A DNA stretch of 64,000 bases. It comes from Coffea arabica (taxonomy: Eukaryota > Streptophyta > Magnoliopsida > Gentianales > Rubiaceae). The notes below the pieces were generated by a model, which was not told the DNA's origin, did no database searches, and saw nothing but the letters and a program-made list of their open reading frames with translations. The position numbers and the translations under genes are program-made. Position 1 is the first letter of the stretch. Every line of letters begins with the position of its first letter. Below, piece after piece: positions 47,638 to 59,001 of the stretch. Location of the stretch: contig NC_092323.1 of NCBI RefSeq assembly GCF_036785885.1, positions 18,794,501 through 18,858,500 of the forward strand, read 5' to 3'.

Positions 47638-48767
47638 GTATATATCCTAATAATATATTTATATATATATTTATAAATGTATATTATATGTGCATATATT
47701 TTAATATATATGTGTATATAGTAATAATATATTATATAATTATATTTATATTTATTATTATAAATATACTAATATATACTAAAAATTATAATTAATATAT
47801 AATATACTTTATACTCATATAATATATTACTATAATTATGTAATGCATTATATAAATATATATAATAATTATTTAATTAAATAAACAAATTCATTCTAAA
47901 TTTTTTTTGGATAATTTCATAAACCAAATCGCGGTCACTTTCTGTAAAGTATCACTTTCCTATAAAAGACTAGCTCTTTAGGGCTTTCCTCCATTATAAG
48001 AACAGAGTACCTATTTTTTCGTAAATAAATTTATTTATCGAATAAAATAAAAATAAACTCGTTTTCCAATAAAACTTCAGCTCTTTATGGCTTTTCTCTA
48101 TTATAAGAACAGAGTACTCATTTTTTCATAAATAAATTTATTTATCGGATAAAATAAAAATAAACCAGTTCTCCAATAAAACACCAGCTCTTTATGGTTT
48201 TTCTCCATAAATTATCCATTTTCCCATTTTTCCATAAGCTAATTTAGGGGAGGTTTCTGAAATTATCCCTTATAATATATATGTGTATATAATATTAATA
48301 AATTATATAATTATATTTATATTTATTATTATGAATATAAGGTTATATAATGATTAAATTTAATATCTAATATATATTATAATTATATAAAATATTAGTA
48401 TAAGTAATATTTATATGTATTATATAATTATAATTATATATTTATAATTGGAAGAGGGGGTTTACTCTCGGAGAAATTTGCAGTAGGAGCTTAGTCAGAG
48501 GAAGTTGTTGAAGTGAAAGAAAAAGGGAAAGAGAAGACAACGTCGTTTTCCACCTGATTTTGCTTCGGATAGCCACATTTACTTAACGGTCACGTGATTT
48601 TCACGTGACCGGTTCCGTTAAAGGTTGGCTAAATTGCCGTTTGAGGATGACATTTGGTCAAAAATTGTTAATTCAGACACCAAATGTGTCATGCCCGAAA
48701 GATGAGGGATGACACGTGTCTTGTGCCCAAAGTTTGGGGATGAAAACCGGTATTTTCCCTAAAAATA

Positions 48768-48949
48768 TACAAATGATAATTGGATGGCTAAAATTATTAT
48801 AGATTGTTAAAATTTGAGGGTCAAAACTCAAATGAACTTTTTACCCAAAAAAATAACAAGACTAAAATTTTAAAAAAGTTTTTTTAAAAAAAAATAGAGG
48901 TGCGCGCGCCATTTTTTTTTTGCCTGTGCTCTCAAATTTCTAAACAGCA
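48768..48949. other. Spacer
   Basis: AT-rich, no feature. Confidence 0.4.
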
Positions 48950-50835
48950 AAACAACTAACAAGCTCCTCCTCATCTCAAGCCGCACAAACAACAGACTCC
49001 ATTCAAATCCATCTCTCTCTCGTCAGAATTCGATCCCGCAGAAACCGTAGGAGCGGGGACTTTGAGCTCCTCTCTTTTCCTTCTGAAATTTCAAAAATCT
49101 TCCCTAATTTCAGCTATTTTTTGCATTTGTTTAATTTGCCTCACGTACCTGCGTAGCCAACTTAGATATCTGGTTCCGATTGAATGTGATAGAATTCTGT
49201 GAATTTGATGTGCTGACTGGAATGTGATAAAATTCTGCGTTGAATTTTTTTTTTTAAGAATCTCGATGCCCAAATTATGTTTGCAGAAAGTCCTGGCTCA
49301 AATTATGTTGGCCAATTTGTAGCATTCTTAACCTCCCCTCCCCCTCTCCCACACCCAAAAAAAACAAAGATTTATATGTGAACTCTCTATCTTTCTGACT
49401 AGTTTCTCTCATTAATTTCTTGTTTAAAACTTTATTTTGGTAAGGGTTAATAGCTCATCAAGAGTAAATTGGTAGGGGTTAGGTGGGGGGAGAAAAGGAG
49501 GGGAGGGGGTGGCAGCGGGAGGGAGTAGAGGGCAGTGGTGGGCCTGGGTGGGGAAGAGTGAGAAGAGAAGGGGGCAGCGGTGGAAGTTGGTGAGGTTTCT
49601 ACAGTGTTAGTTTTTTTTTTTTTTTTTCCAAGAAACACCACGAGCAACACCCAATTCAAACGGACCTTTAATCATATTTTCTATTAAGTAGATGTTTGCT
49701 TTCTTTATTCCTTTATCTTGATTGGCTGTTAAGAACACTGCTGCATCATATACTTGCATCAATTGTGGACGAAGGACTTCAGTTCCATATCGTGCACAAG
49801 GCTTTCTCCTTTTTTTCTGTGTAAAAAAAAGCATTAATGTAAAGTTTAAATTGTAGTCACCTTAGCTAGCAAGTAGGTCTGCAGGGTAGAATTGTACGTG
49901 TTCAAATTCCATTGTCTGTACACTTGTCCCGTGTTGATGTGGTGAACTAATTTAGATTCCTAAATTAAGATATTAGCAAGGTCATATGTTTTGCTCATAA
50001 GAGTTTAGATGGACTTAGCAGCATCAATTAAGTGAATTTACAGAAATCATAGTCTTATAGAGAGTGGAAATTTTGGGTGGAATGTAGTGAGGATGTAAAT
50101 CTTTGTCTTGCTTTCCTTTTCCCCAAGTCCAGTCTCCTATTTCCTATGATCAAAACACTTAAATTATATGAAGTTTCTCCTCAATAATCCTTTCCTTTGT
50201 TTCTCAATATATTTCTTTGACTTGTATCATCCTTTATACTTCCTTTTTGAACTAATATATAGGTCTAGTTATCTCTTATAGCGATACCAGTCCTCTGATA
50301 CCAGATTTTGGATCCAGTGAGTACAAGTTTTTCGATGGGACTTAGCTAACTATATTTTGGATGTCTTTGTTCTTTGTTCTATTCTAATTGCATGCTGCTA
50401 TTTATCGGCATTGACTAATGCAGAAATGCAGATTTATTTATAGAGAGTTGCCATCCCAAGTAGCTCAATCGTGGAGGATGGAGATGGGTGGAATACTTAA
50501 AGGCAATCCAGTTCCAGTTTAATAGATGCAATGCTTTTAGGCCTACTTGAGCTATGCGAGATGTAAATGGATAAGGTATGGACACAGAGCATAGCAAACC
50601 ATTGGTTATTTATGTTGCTGGAGTTGAACAATCATGTTTATACAGCTAGAATAAAATACCATTAAATTAAGGACATCCACTTTCTTCTTTTTATTTTTTA
50701 TTTCTATTTTTTTTCCTCTTTGATATTTAATGAAATACAGATAAGCTCATACTTCTTTGATGCACAATTCTGGTATGATGCAACTCAACTGGACAGCAGG
50801 AAAGACCTGGAGTTTGCAGCATTACAATTTACGTA
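48950..50835 (+). ncRNA. Possible non-coding transcription unit, speculative
   Basis: A leader-like CT-rich start (48950-49080) is followed by intron-like T-rich sequence. Near the end, an exon-like segment is bounded by ATACAG|ATAAGCTC (50741) and TTTAC|GTAAGAAA (50832). Its short frame (SSYFFDAQFWYDATQLDSRK) has no known domain. If transcribed, it would run toward the 3' end of LAZY1, 240 bp away. There is no evidence of expression. Confidence 0.15.
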
Positions 50836-51072
50836 AGAAAAACCATCTTTTTGACAGAAATGCTTCGGAAATTTAGTATAATAGTAGTACAATCCATTTT
50901 TACTTCAGTATCACACACAGGGAGATAGGGAGAACCCTCATTATTCTCTCTCTACATTGAGTTCAAGCATCACCACTCATAGCTAATGACATAATTACCG
51001 GCACACGCTCATGAACTATATTTATTGATAGTTGAACAGATGATAGATTTCACATCTTCTGAGCCTTCTCTT

Positions 51073-53483
51073 CTACAGCTCCAGCACCAAGTCTGCAGTT
51101 TAATCAATACAACAGTTAGATTGATGTTTCATACCAAGATAAATACGTATTTTTTTTTAACTTACAGTCAGCATCAGTTTTGATCCAGTGCTCCCTATTA
51201 ACCATTACACGGCCGCTGTCTGCCCGTTTAAAAGATAGCACAGATTTGGAGATTTCCTTCTTTAAATCGGACTTGTTATGAGACCTTTTTTTCCCGGTGT
51301 CTTCCGCATAATGATTGTTGGACTTGCTGGAGTTTTTCTTGCTTTTGTCTTCATCTGCTTGAATGAACTGCTTCTTGGTTGTGAATCCTTCTGGATGAAC
51401 TTTTCGGTGGAAGATTTTCATGACCTGCATGGACCATGCAGAGATATTATTAACTCATAATGTTCACAGTCCTCTTACAGTTACCACAACAAAAGAGTGA
51501 ACTAGTTGTAGTTTCGTTTCTGTAAGGTAAGTTATAAAATGGCCAATTTTCTGTTGGAAATTCATCTGAAATCTTCTTCTAGGGATTCTTAAATTTGTGG
51601 TGTCTTAGATCCTACCTCTCAAAGTACACAACATGGTGATTCCACCTTCATAGGACTTTTATACACTTATTATATATTGACCTGTTTGAGGTAGTGCATA
51701 TTGCTGCCTAAATGTTGACCAAGAGTCTTTCATCATTTAGATCACCATGATTAATTCCATTTGCCTCAGATAATATAGACTCTGACATATTAAATAGATC
51801 CGGTCATTGGTGATGTCAAGTTATTCTGCATGTTCAGGAGGCATTTAAGTTTTTGCATGACTTAGGTCATAGAGATAATTGTGGGCCATAGAGGTAAGAC
51901 TATTTTTGCGAACAATCCTTTCAAATGGAAGAAAGAAGTAAAATCTATGAAGGCAATTATGAACCCAAAAGAGCAAGAGCAGGTTTGGCCCCATTTAGCT
52001 CAGCTTGTTATGGAGATATAAGACAGGAAAAAAGCCATCTTTAGGGTTGCACTGACCTTAGCAACCTTGCTATAGGAACAATTTACAAGTTCAATTAATG
52101 TGGGAAATGATTAGAGCACTTAGTATATGATACCAACCTTAGGGAGTTTCCTCTTGATAGCTTCAGATTCAGTTGCTTTTTCTGCGGAAGCAGTTGTACA
52201 ACTACTTGCCGTTGACTGAAGCTTCTTCAGAATCTTCTTCATGAAGTGTGAAGCATGCCTTTTCTTAGGTTGATAGTCTGTGCAATCATACTTATTTGTA
52301 GACTTCTCACAACTGGTGTCAGTTCTCCTGAAGAGCTCCTCAAGTGATGTCTTTTCTTTCTTTGGCACTGCAGCCATTTCGGGCAATTCAATGGAAGAAC
52401 CAAAGAGATATGTTTGCAGTGGACAAGTTGTTGAATCTGCCAAGTCTTCTGCATCTGTCTCATCATGCTGCTTGTTGCTAAAGGTAATGATGCTTGCTTG
52501 ACTGCTTCTTGCTGATGATTCATCAGCAACTTCTTTGGCTTCGGCTTCAAGGAACTTTGCTAGCTCATTGTTTATTAGCTTGAGTTCATCTTCGGTTATC
52601 TTTACTTCTTTGTCGGTCATGTTTTCAAAAGGCTTTGGAAATGTCGGTGTTGGGGGCTCTGTGTTTAGTGATTCTAAACCTAGAGTACCAATCGCAAGAA
52701 AACCATGGAATAGCTCATCGGATGAGTCTTCTTGGAAGGACTCTTCAATTCCGTTTCCCTTGATTTCATTTGAGAACCTTCCACATATCCTGCTTGGCTG
52801 TCCTGACTGTGCAAAGCTATAGGTGGGCTCTGCATGGTAAAGCTTCTCATCAAATGGCTTCCTTGCCGAGTAGCAGTTAGGAGGATTTCCTGAAACAATA
52901 AATTTGAAGGTTTCAAAAGAAAGGACTAAGAAGAATTGTTAGGACTTTTCTGTGGTTCTATATCATTTTGTTTTCTATTACATGTTGGATTTTTAGAGTC
53001 AACTCTCTGGCTTACGTTCCAGACAAGATAAAAGCACTAGGGAAGGGGGTAGCCCCTTATAAGTGATCTATAAGGTTCTTATGACTTACCTGCAGTTAGT
53101 ATTGGAATTTTAGTCTTTCTGTAGAAGTTTACTAGCTGATAAAAAAAAATCCTCCAAGGGAGATGTTAGCTGCCAAAATAATGTGATTGAACAGTTTTTT
53201 ATCCTTGATCTAGGTTGTATAAATTCTTTCAGTCCTGGTGATCTGAGAACTATGAAAAGGAAGAAAAGAAATTCAGGAAATGCAGATGAAACTTGTGATT
53301 GATTTGGAGCTATATTGCCATAGAATGGAACATGAGTCAATTACCAGTTGTAAAATTCATCATTGGGTCTGCTCTGTTTTGGTTTAGTTTTCGGTGCATC
53401 CATCCTAGTAACTGTAAAAACATATAGTCAGAAATCTTTTGCGCATACATTGGAAATCTAAAGGAATGTGTGCTAACCTTCAT
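51073..53483 (-). CDS. LAZY1: LAZY1 gravitropism protein (5 coding exons, 367 aa)
   Basis: LAZY1 belongs to the IGT family, which controls shoot gravitropism and branch angle through auxin redistribution. Exons on the minus strand: 53483-53478 (6 nt, ATGAAG), 53411-53345, 52889-52138, 51424-51166, 51092-51073 (20 nt). All introns are GT-AG and the frame runs 1104 nt without a stop. Conserved regions are present in order: MKLLGWMHRKL (1-11), the IGT motif FHGFLAIGTLG (85-95), ITEDELKLINNELAKFLEAE (122-141), CPLQTYLFGSSIELPE (180-195), MKIFHRKVHPE (from 277), and the C-terminal LVLEL, an EAR-like LxLxL. A basic patch KKRH...MKKILKKLQ lies near 240. The 6-nt first and about 20-nt last exons match the known IGT gene structure. 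Complete and apparently intact. Confidence 0.95.
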
Positions 53484-56400
53484 TGTCAATCTTCTTTAGA
53501 AGGGTTGCTGCAAGCTGACTGATGTTGGAAAGGAGCTGAATGGAGGAAATGGAAGTAAAAAGGGGAATAAGTCCTTGAAAAAGGAAGAATTGATTTATCT
53601 TGTAACCATGATTGCTTGTGCCTGAAAATCTAGGTTTTCCTAGAAGAGTCTTGGTAGATAATACTGTATAGAGGAGAACATCGAGAAAAGTACAAAACCT
53701 GTTGGCCTTCCTTGTCAAAATTGTACTATGTGGCCAAGTTGAGTTGCTGCAGACCCATGTGTTGGTGATGCTAAACTGGGATGAATTGGTAAGAAGGAGC
53801 TTGGAATGATTTAAAGTTAGTAAATATAAACTACTATGTTCTTATCTTGTACACCGTGCCTCTGATAAGTTGGCACTTGCACTCAAGAAACTTTTGCCAC
53901 TTGGAACCAATTAATGTGATGTCATAAACAGATGTAATTGTGCAATATTTTGTGTGTGAGCATACACTCTGCATGTAGTAATGATCAGTACTGAGCACCA
54001 GCATGATTGGTAGGGCATAGACAGAGTAATTGGCTAGTTTATAGATTTTCTTTGAGCGGCAAGTTTATAGTTATACAGGGGTTAAAAAGATTATTGAATC
54101 TTGAAAGATATTTTATACAGTAGGACCACAATCTGGGAGTTTAAAATCTGATCTGACTGGCCGACTATCAGGTGAATCATTTTTGTGTGGTTTTATCTAG
54201 AGATCCTGATATTATAATTTCTGAAACAATTTCTAATTGGTGTTTAAGTTCAGAAATCAGTTTCTTAGCCAAAATTTGATAACAAATCTCAACAGGTGTA
54301 ATTACATGTTTGAAGTATTAATAAGAGAAACTCTGGTCTATTATGCTAATTACTTTACGGATTGCACTGCAGGATTAGTTTTATTCCAAGACTTCTTCCT
54401 TCCCTGCACTACATCTTGGTTGATGAACGAAGAGTCTCATGCTGTAGCTTTTCTGCTGATTATGGTTTTGATTCATAACTAAAAGAATTCATGGTTTAAG
54501 ACAAAAAGTGCTGAAGCAGCTGAGCAAAAGTTGTTGCAATGACAGGAATGTAGCTTTTGACCAGAAGTAAGCAAAAAAAAAAAAAAAAAGTTTTTTTTTT
54601 GGGCTGCAAGTAAGCAATATTTAGTGTCATACTGAATAAGTTTATTGCCTCTTATATGGCTGTGACACTCACGCAGGATGATGAAGATGCCTAAAACTGA
54701 TAGGATTCGAGTGATCAGCTATAGGGAAACTGGAAAGTGTTGCTGAACTCAGCATGGATATCTTGATGCAATGTGCTTGAAGCTTTGTGTACTGCAACAG
54801 CCAAAAAGAATGTAGAGAGAAGATCCATAAGAGAGTAACACTAAAGATCCATAAGAGTAGATCAAGTGGTCATTAGCCCCTGGAAAAGAAAAACGCGAGC
54901 GGCCCGGGTTTTGATGGTCATGATTCCCTTAAGAATGTAGGGGTTCTGGTTTTTGTGGAAAACCACGAATGTTGTGCTCTAGATGCAACGGCATAAACCA
55001 TGCCATCCAAAGATCCTCTTACATGTTGGATGATTGTTGGTCACGTAAAGAACAAGTTTGCAAAATTCATCTGTAGATATGGAGTATATGCAGTTTGCAG
55101 ATGCAAAATATTTGAAATCAAGGGACAATTCATTGAGAAAACTCTTCATGGTATTTATGAACTTCATCTTTAAGTTACGGTTTACCGTATCTGAAAATTG
55201 TTCCATAGTTTATTATTTGTATATTTAATTATACTTCTATATTGTACACAAACACCATAATACACACGTTGTTTGTGTCTATTTTATATTCCTCTTATGT
55301 TATGGTCTGAATAGAGATTTATGCTGTGCACCAACGTGGTTTTTTCCACTTTCAGTACTTCGGTTGCCGACCTGTCGAGGGAGGACGGATGCATTATTAT
55401 CTTAAACAGCTATCCTTGGAGTTTCTGGTTGCAATTTGCAAGCACGATAATCTCACGGAGTGACTCCTATCAAATCATTTTTTAAACAGGTTTGGTATTT
55501 TATGCTTAACCAAATGTATTGGAGTTGAATTATTAAGCACAAAGTTCAACGTTTATGGAACTAGGGATAATATTCTTCTGTCATATCTTGTACTAATGCG
55601 TTGGTGTTTAATGCCAAAAGGCTTGACAACTGACATTAATGATGTGGAGGAGGGAACAGAACATTTCATGACTAGTGGCTGCAGATTGAGAAAGATGCCT
55701 TTCTCATCTTTTTCAGTACACATCGTCTGCGTTCTCCTCCTCCTTGACAGAAACCATTGTTGCTTCCACTTAATTAGAATGAGCAATAGTGGCATGATTA
55801 GGGAAAAATCATCTTTGATAATATGCTCTTTCTTGAAACGACCAGACACTGGAAACAGCCCCTGGTGTAGGTATGCTGCTAGTGGAGAGTAGTTTTCCAC
55901 ACGCATTTCTGGTGTCATAATGAGTTAACTACCTAATCCTATTGCATGAGAGTCAAGAGATAAAAAAAAGTTGGGCAAATTCTCAAATGCCAAAAAGGGC
56001 TTTTTTTTTGGCATTGTCAAGTAGTATCCAAAAGCCGAGAGGCAAGTGCCTAAAAGTATAATTTCAGTATTCTCTGAACCAAATGTCGGTATATCCTCCT
56101 GATGGTATGTCAGAAAGGTAAGGTGTTCTTGTGAAGTGAATGTGCTCGTGGGTTCATTATTTCACCAAATGCATATTTCTTTTTTCAACCTAAAATACTA
56201 GAAAACGATGCATTTGGTGAATCAGCAAAGTTCGGGCAGAGCAATGTGGAGGGGAGTCCTCGTGCTGTTGCTTGTGCATGGGAAAGGGATGTGGAGGGAT
56301 CCACAACTCCGGATCCTCATTTTTAGCTAGCAACCAAGCCGCTAGAGAACACGCCCCTTACCTTTTTTGGCGGACAAAAGGGGTGTCGTTGCGAATCAAA

Positions 56401-56522
56401 ACAAACACAAAACTTCTGCAAAACTTCAGCAAGAGCCAAGAGGAGTTGATCAGATTTCTCGGTTGTGGAGTCAGTTCGAGTCCTAACCAGGGACAGATTA
56501 TGACCAGCTTGTATCACTTTTT
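53484..56522. other. LAZY1 upstream region, no second gene supported
   Basis: Holds the LAZY1 leader and promoter. A minus ORF at 55553-55918 (121 aa) has no domain and an unusual composition. A stretch near 54850-54930 has TAGATCAAGTGGTCATTAG, which resembles a SINE A-box head but lacks a clear B box. Confidence 0.4.
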
Positions 56523-56541
56523 TAAAAAAAAAAAAAAAAAA
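56523..56541. repeat. Poly(A) run
   Basis: Nineteen or so A residues after CACTTTTTT. A possible retroposed 3' end, but no target duplication was identified. Confidence 0.6.
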
Positions 56542-57958
56542 AACTTTTATTGGGGAATCAATGTAAAGGCTGCCTGATTGAGCACATTTTGGGTATATTT
56601 CATTTGTCCCTCAAAAAACCAATCAAGCTATTGGATACTTGATCGAATTTAGTAACTTTTCAAGTTTGCCACGAGTTTGGTTCGATTATCATAAAATTTG
56701 AAATTTATATGTAAGATGTTTAAGTTACTAGAGTTTATTTTATCTTGGGTTAAGGGAGGGATAAATTGAGTGATATAGATAGAGGAAGTGTAAATGAGAG
56801 GTCAGAGTTCAAAACTTCCTACTCATACTAAAAAAAAAAGTATTTGTTTTATCTTTAGTTTGATATAACCTAATTTAAGAACAAGTCGAACTTCAACGTA
56901 TTTTTAAACTTAATAGAAATAACAAATAAGTTTGAGCACCTAAATGTTTGATTTAATTAGGCTTGCTTACATCCGTAATTTCATTTTTCACTTTCTAGGG
57001 ATAAACACGAAATAAAAATACTTTAGATTTTCACTCTGAGCAATGTCCACTCATCAACGTGTGGGGTTTTTGTGTCCTTCACCCTCTGTTGAGTTGTTCT
57101 AAAATATAAATAATCGGAATTTGTGAGCATGCTAACACCATTAGCTTAAACACACATTAGTTCTATATTTTTAGAAAATACCTCCTTAGATAGTTTTTGA
57201 TAAGTATTATTAAAAATGAAAAATTTGATCCAAAACCTTTAAAAGTCTATTAAGATTTCTTTGACCACAAAAATTAGTATTTTCTTAAAGTGATCAAAGA
57301 ATAGCTCTTAGAATCCTTCTAGCTGCTTAGTTCAAGGACCTACTCCTCAACCTAGCAGTTGGGAATGAAAATAGTAGGGGTTATGAAACGAATCGAATCC
57401 TGGACCTAGGAGTGAGTGAAAAGGGTATGAGAACGGTTGGGAGGGTAAAAAAAAAAGTAATAATAAAGAAGAAAAGGAATTAATACTTTCTTAGTCCAAA
57501 ATCTGTTGTCTTACTTATTTTGTTAGTGATTTAAGGAAAAATGTTCTAAGAAAAGAGTTTAAACACACCCTTCGATCATAAATTTTCAATATTCTTGCAC
57601 CAATAACTTTTACCATTAACATTAGCAATTATACAAGGTTTTCTTTTAGAAACAAACTGTATAAATGTAATGCGAAGCAGTATAAATTCAGTAGTCTACA
57701 TTAATTATAAAAAATAAAAAAAAAGAGGGAGAACCATGAAAGGTACTGTTACCATTCTTTCACAATTTGCAACACCCCTGCTTTGATGGGATGTACTTGA
57801 TCGAGGGCCACAAACGTGTCAGATCCGAGTGGGACTTCATAGTCCCAGGCCCAAATCCAGACTAGTGACAGCAGTTCTAGATTCGGATCCGTTTACTTGA
57901 CGGCTCTAAATGTAATAGTTCCGGATGAATCGGATACATCCAAACCAAAAATTGGCCA
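56542..57958. other. Intergenic, no gene seen
   Basis: AT-rich. A slightly GC-richer patch (57770-57910) has no supported feature. Confidence 0.45.
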
Positions 57959-58097
57959 TGTTTGGATTGCCATTTTCTGTCGAAAAATTGTGTCATTTTT
58001 CGTGATCACATTTTTCTATTATCTTTTTTCCTCATATACATCAAATCGTTATAGTAATTTTTTCATGAAAAATCATGAAAAATACAATCCAAACAGG
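57959..58097. mobile_element. MITE of the TTTGTTTGGA family, short form
   Basis: TGTTTGGATTG at the left and CAATCCAAACA at the right are exact inverted repeats around a T-rich 115-bp interior. Confidence 0.7.
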
Positions 58098-58238
58098 ACC
58101 ACCAAAGGTTTTCCCGACTATGAAATCTCACATTTGACCTCAAGTTTGGCCCTTCGAGTTGATGACCCAATATAATGTTGAGTTTCGTGCTAGGAATGAC
58201 AATGAAGGCAGCGCCAGTGGGGGAAATTACGGGCTAAG

Positions 58239-58632
58239 CATAGTTGTCAAAATCGCGATCCGGATCGTAGGATCGTACGATCCTACGATCCGGATAACCA
58301 AAATCGATCCGGATCGTATGCAGAGTCGCAAATCATATTAATTTTTGCAGGATCGCATAGAATCGTAGCAGGATCGTGTAGGATCGTAGGATCGTAGGAT
58401 CGGTAGGATCGTACGATCCTACAATTTTTTGATAAATTTGTGAAATACGAAGCTCCATTTTGCAAATAAATGAAAATATTTATTGTATATTTATAATTTA
58501 TCAAAGAATTGTAACCTTTAATTGCAATTAAGAGCTTTTGGTAGGATCTTACGATACTACGATCCGATCCTACGATCCGATCCTGTGAAACTAAAATCGA
58601 TCCTACGTAGGATCCCGATTTTACAAACCTTG
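58239..58632. mobile_element. hAT-like element made of GGATCGTA palindromes, 394 bp
   Basis: An exact 8-bp direct repeat GGGCTAAG (58231-58238 and 58633-58640) flanks it. Termini CATAGTTGTCAAAATCG and CGATTTTACAAACCTTG are imperfect inverted repeats. Both sides carry arrays of GGATCGTA / TACGATCC in both orientations, e.g. GATCGTACGATCC near 58271 and again near 58407. Removing it would rejoin a surrounding GC-tract element that begins near 58190 (GGAATGACAATGAAGG). Confidence 0.8.
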
Positions 58633-58785
58633 GGGCTAAGTGCTAGGGGATTTTTCTCTCCCTGTTTTAGATGGGGAGAGGATAGGAGAGGATACGTGAA
58701 CTTTGCCCTGTTGACTACCTATAATTAACGCACGTGCACACACATAATGTGAAATAAATTCTGCACTATTAATGTATATAAATAA

Positions 58786-59001
58786 TGTTTGTTTGGATTG
58801 TGTTTTATTTCTCCAATTTAATCTGCTTACATCATCATTACAATTTCCAATACACCTTTTTATCTTCCCAATTACCTTTTTATCTCACACACATCACATC
58901 ACAAAAAGTACTACAGTAAAAATATTCCAAATAAAACACAATCCAAACAACAAAAAGTACTACAGTAAAAATATTCCAAATAAAACACAATCCAAACAAA
59001 C
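58786..59001. mobile_element. MITE with duplicated right end
   Basis: The left end TTGTTTGGATTGTGTTTTAT is the exact complement of the right end ATAAAACACAATCCAAACAA. The last 49 bp (from 58901) are tandemly repeated from 58950, so the right terminus occurs twice. The interior is shared with the copy in BOP1 intron 6. Confidence 0.85.

Larger units (their letters stand above)
45716..48759. mobile_element. 3-kb near-perfect palindrome (foldback element)
   Basis: Starts GGGAAAATACCGGTTTTCATC and ends with its complement. An 8-bp direct repeat TAAAAATA flanks it (45708-45715 and 48760-48767). The arms (45716-46958 and 47638-48759) are inverted copies along their whole length. They contain, in order, a CG-bearing terminal block with TCACGTGA, AT-rich DNA, a block opening GGGATAATTTCAGAAACC (46211), tandem subrepeats, and more AT-rich DNA. 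A hAT element fills the apex. No coding frame. Confidence 0.9.

Noticed and set aside
52239..52916. Extra ORFs on both strands over the LAZY1 region (e.g. 52239-52550, 52535-52822, 52680-52916)
   Set aside because: They are other-frame shadows of LAZY1 exon 3, whose own frame carries the conserved motifs.
54845..54935. Second SINE head
   Set aside because: An A-box-like stretch is present, but no convincing B box, tail or target duplication.
55553..55918. 121-aa minus ORF as a gene
   Set aside because: No domain, no splice context, and the opposite strand is equally open (55596-55892), which suggests chance.
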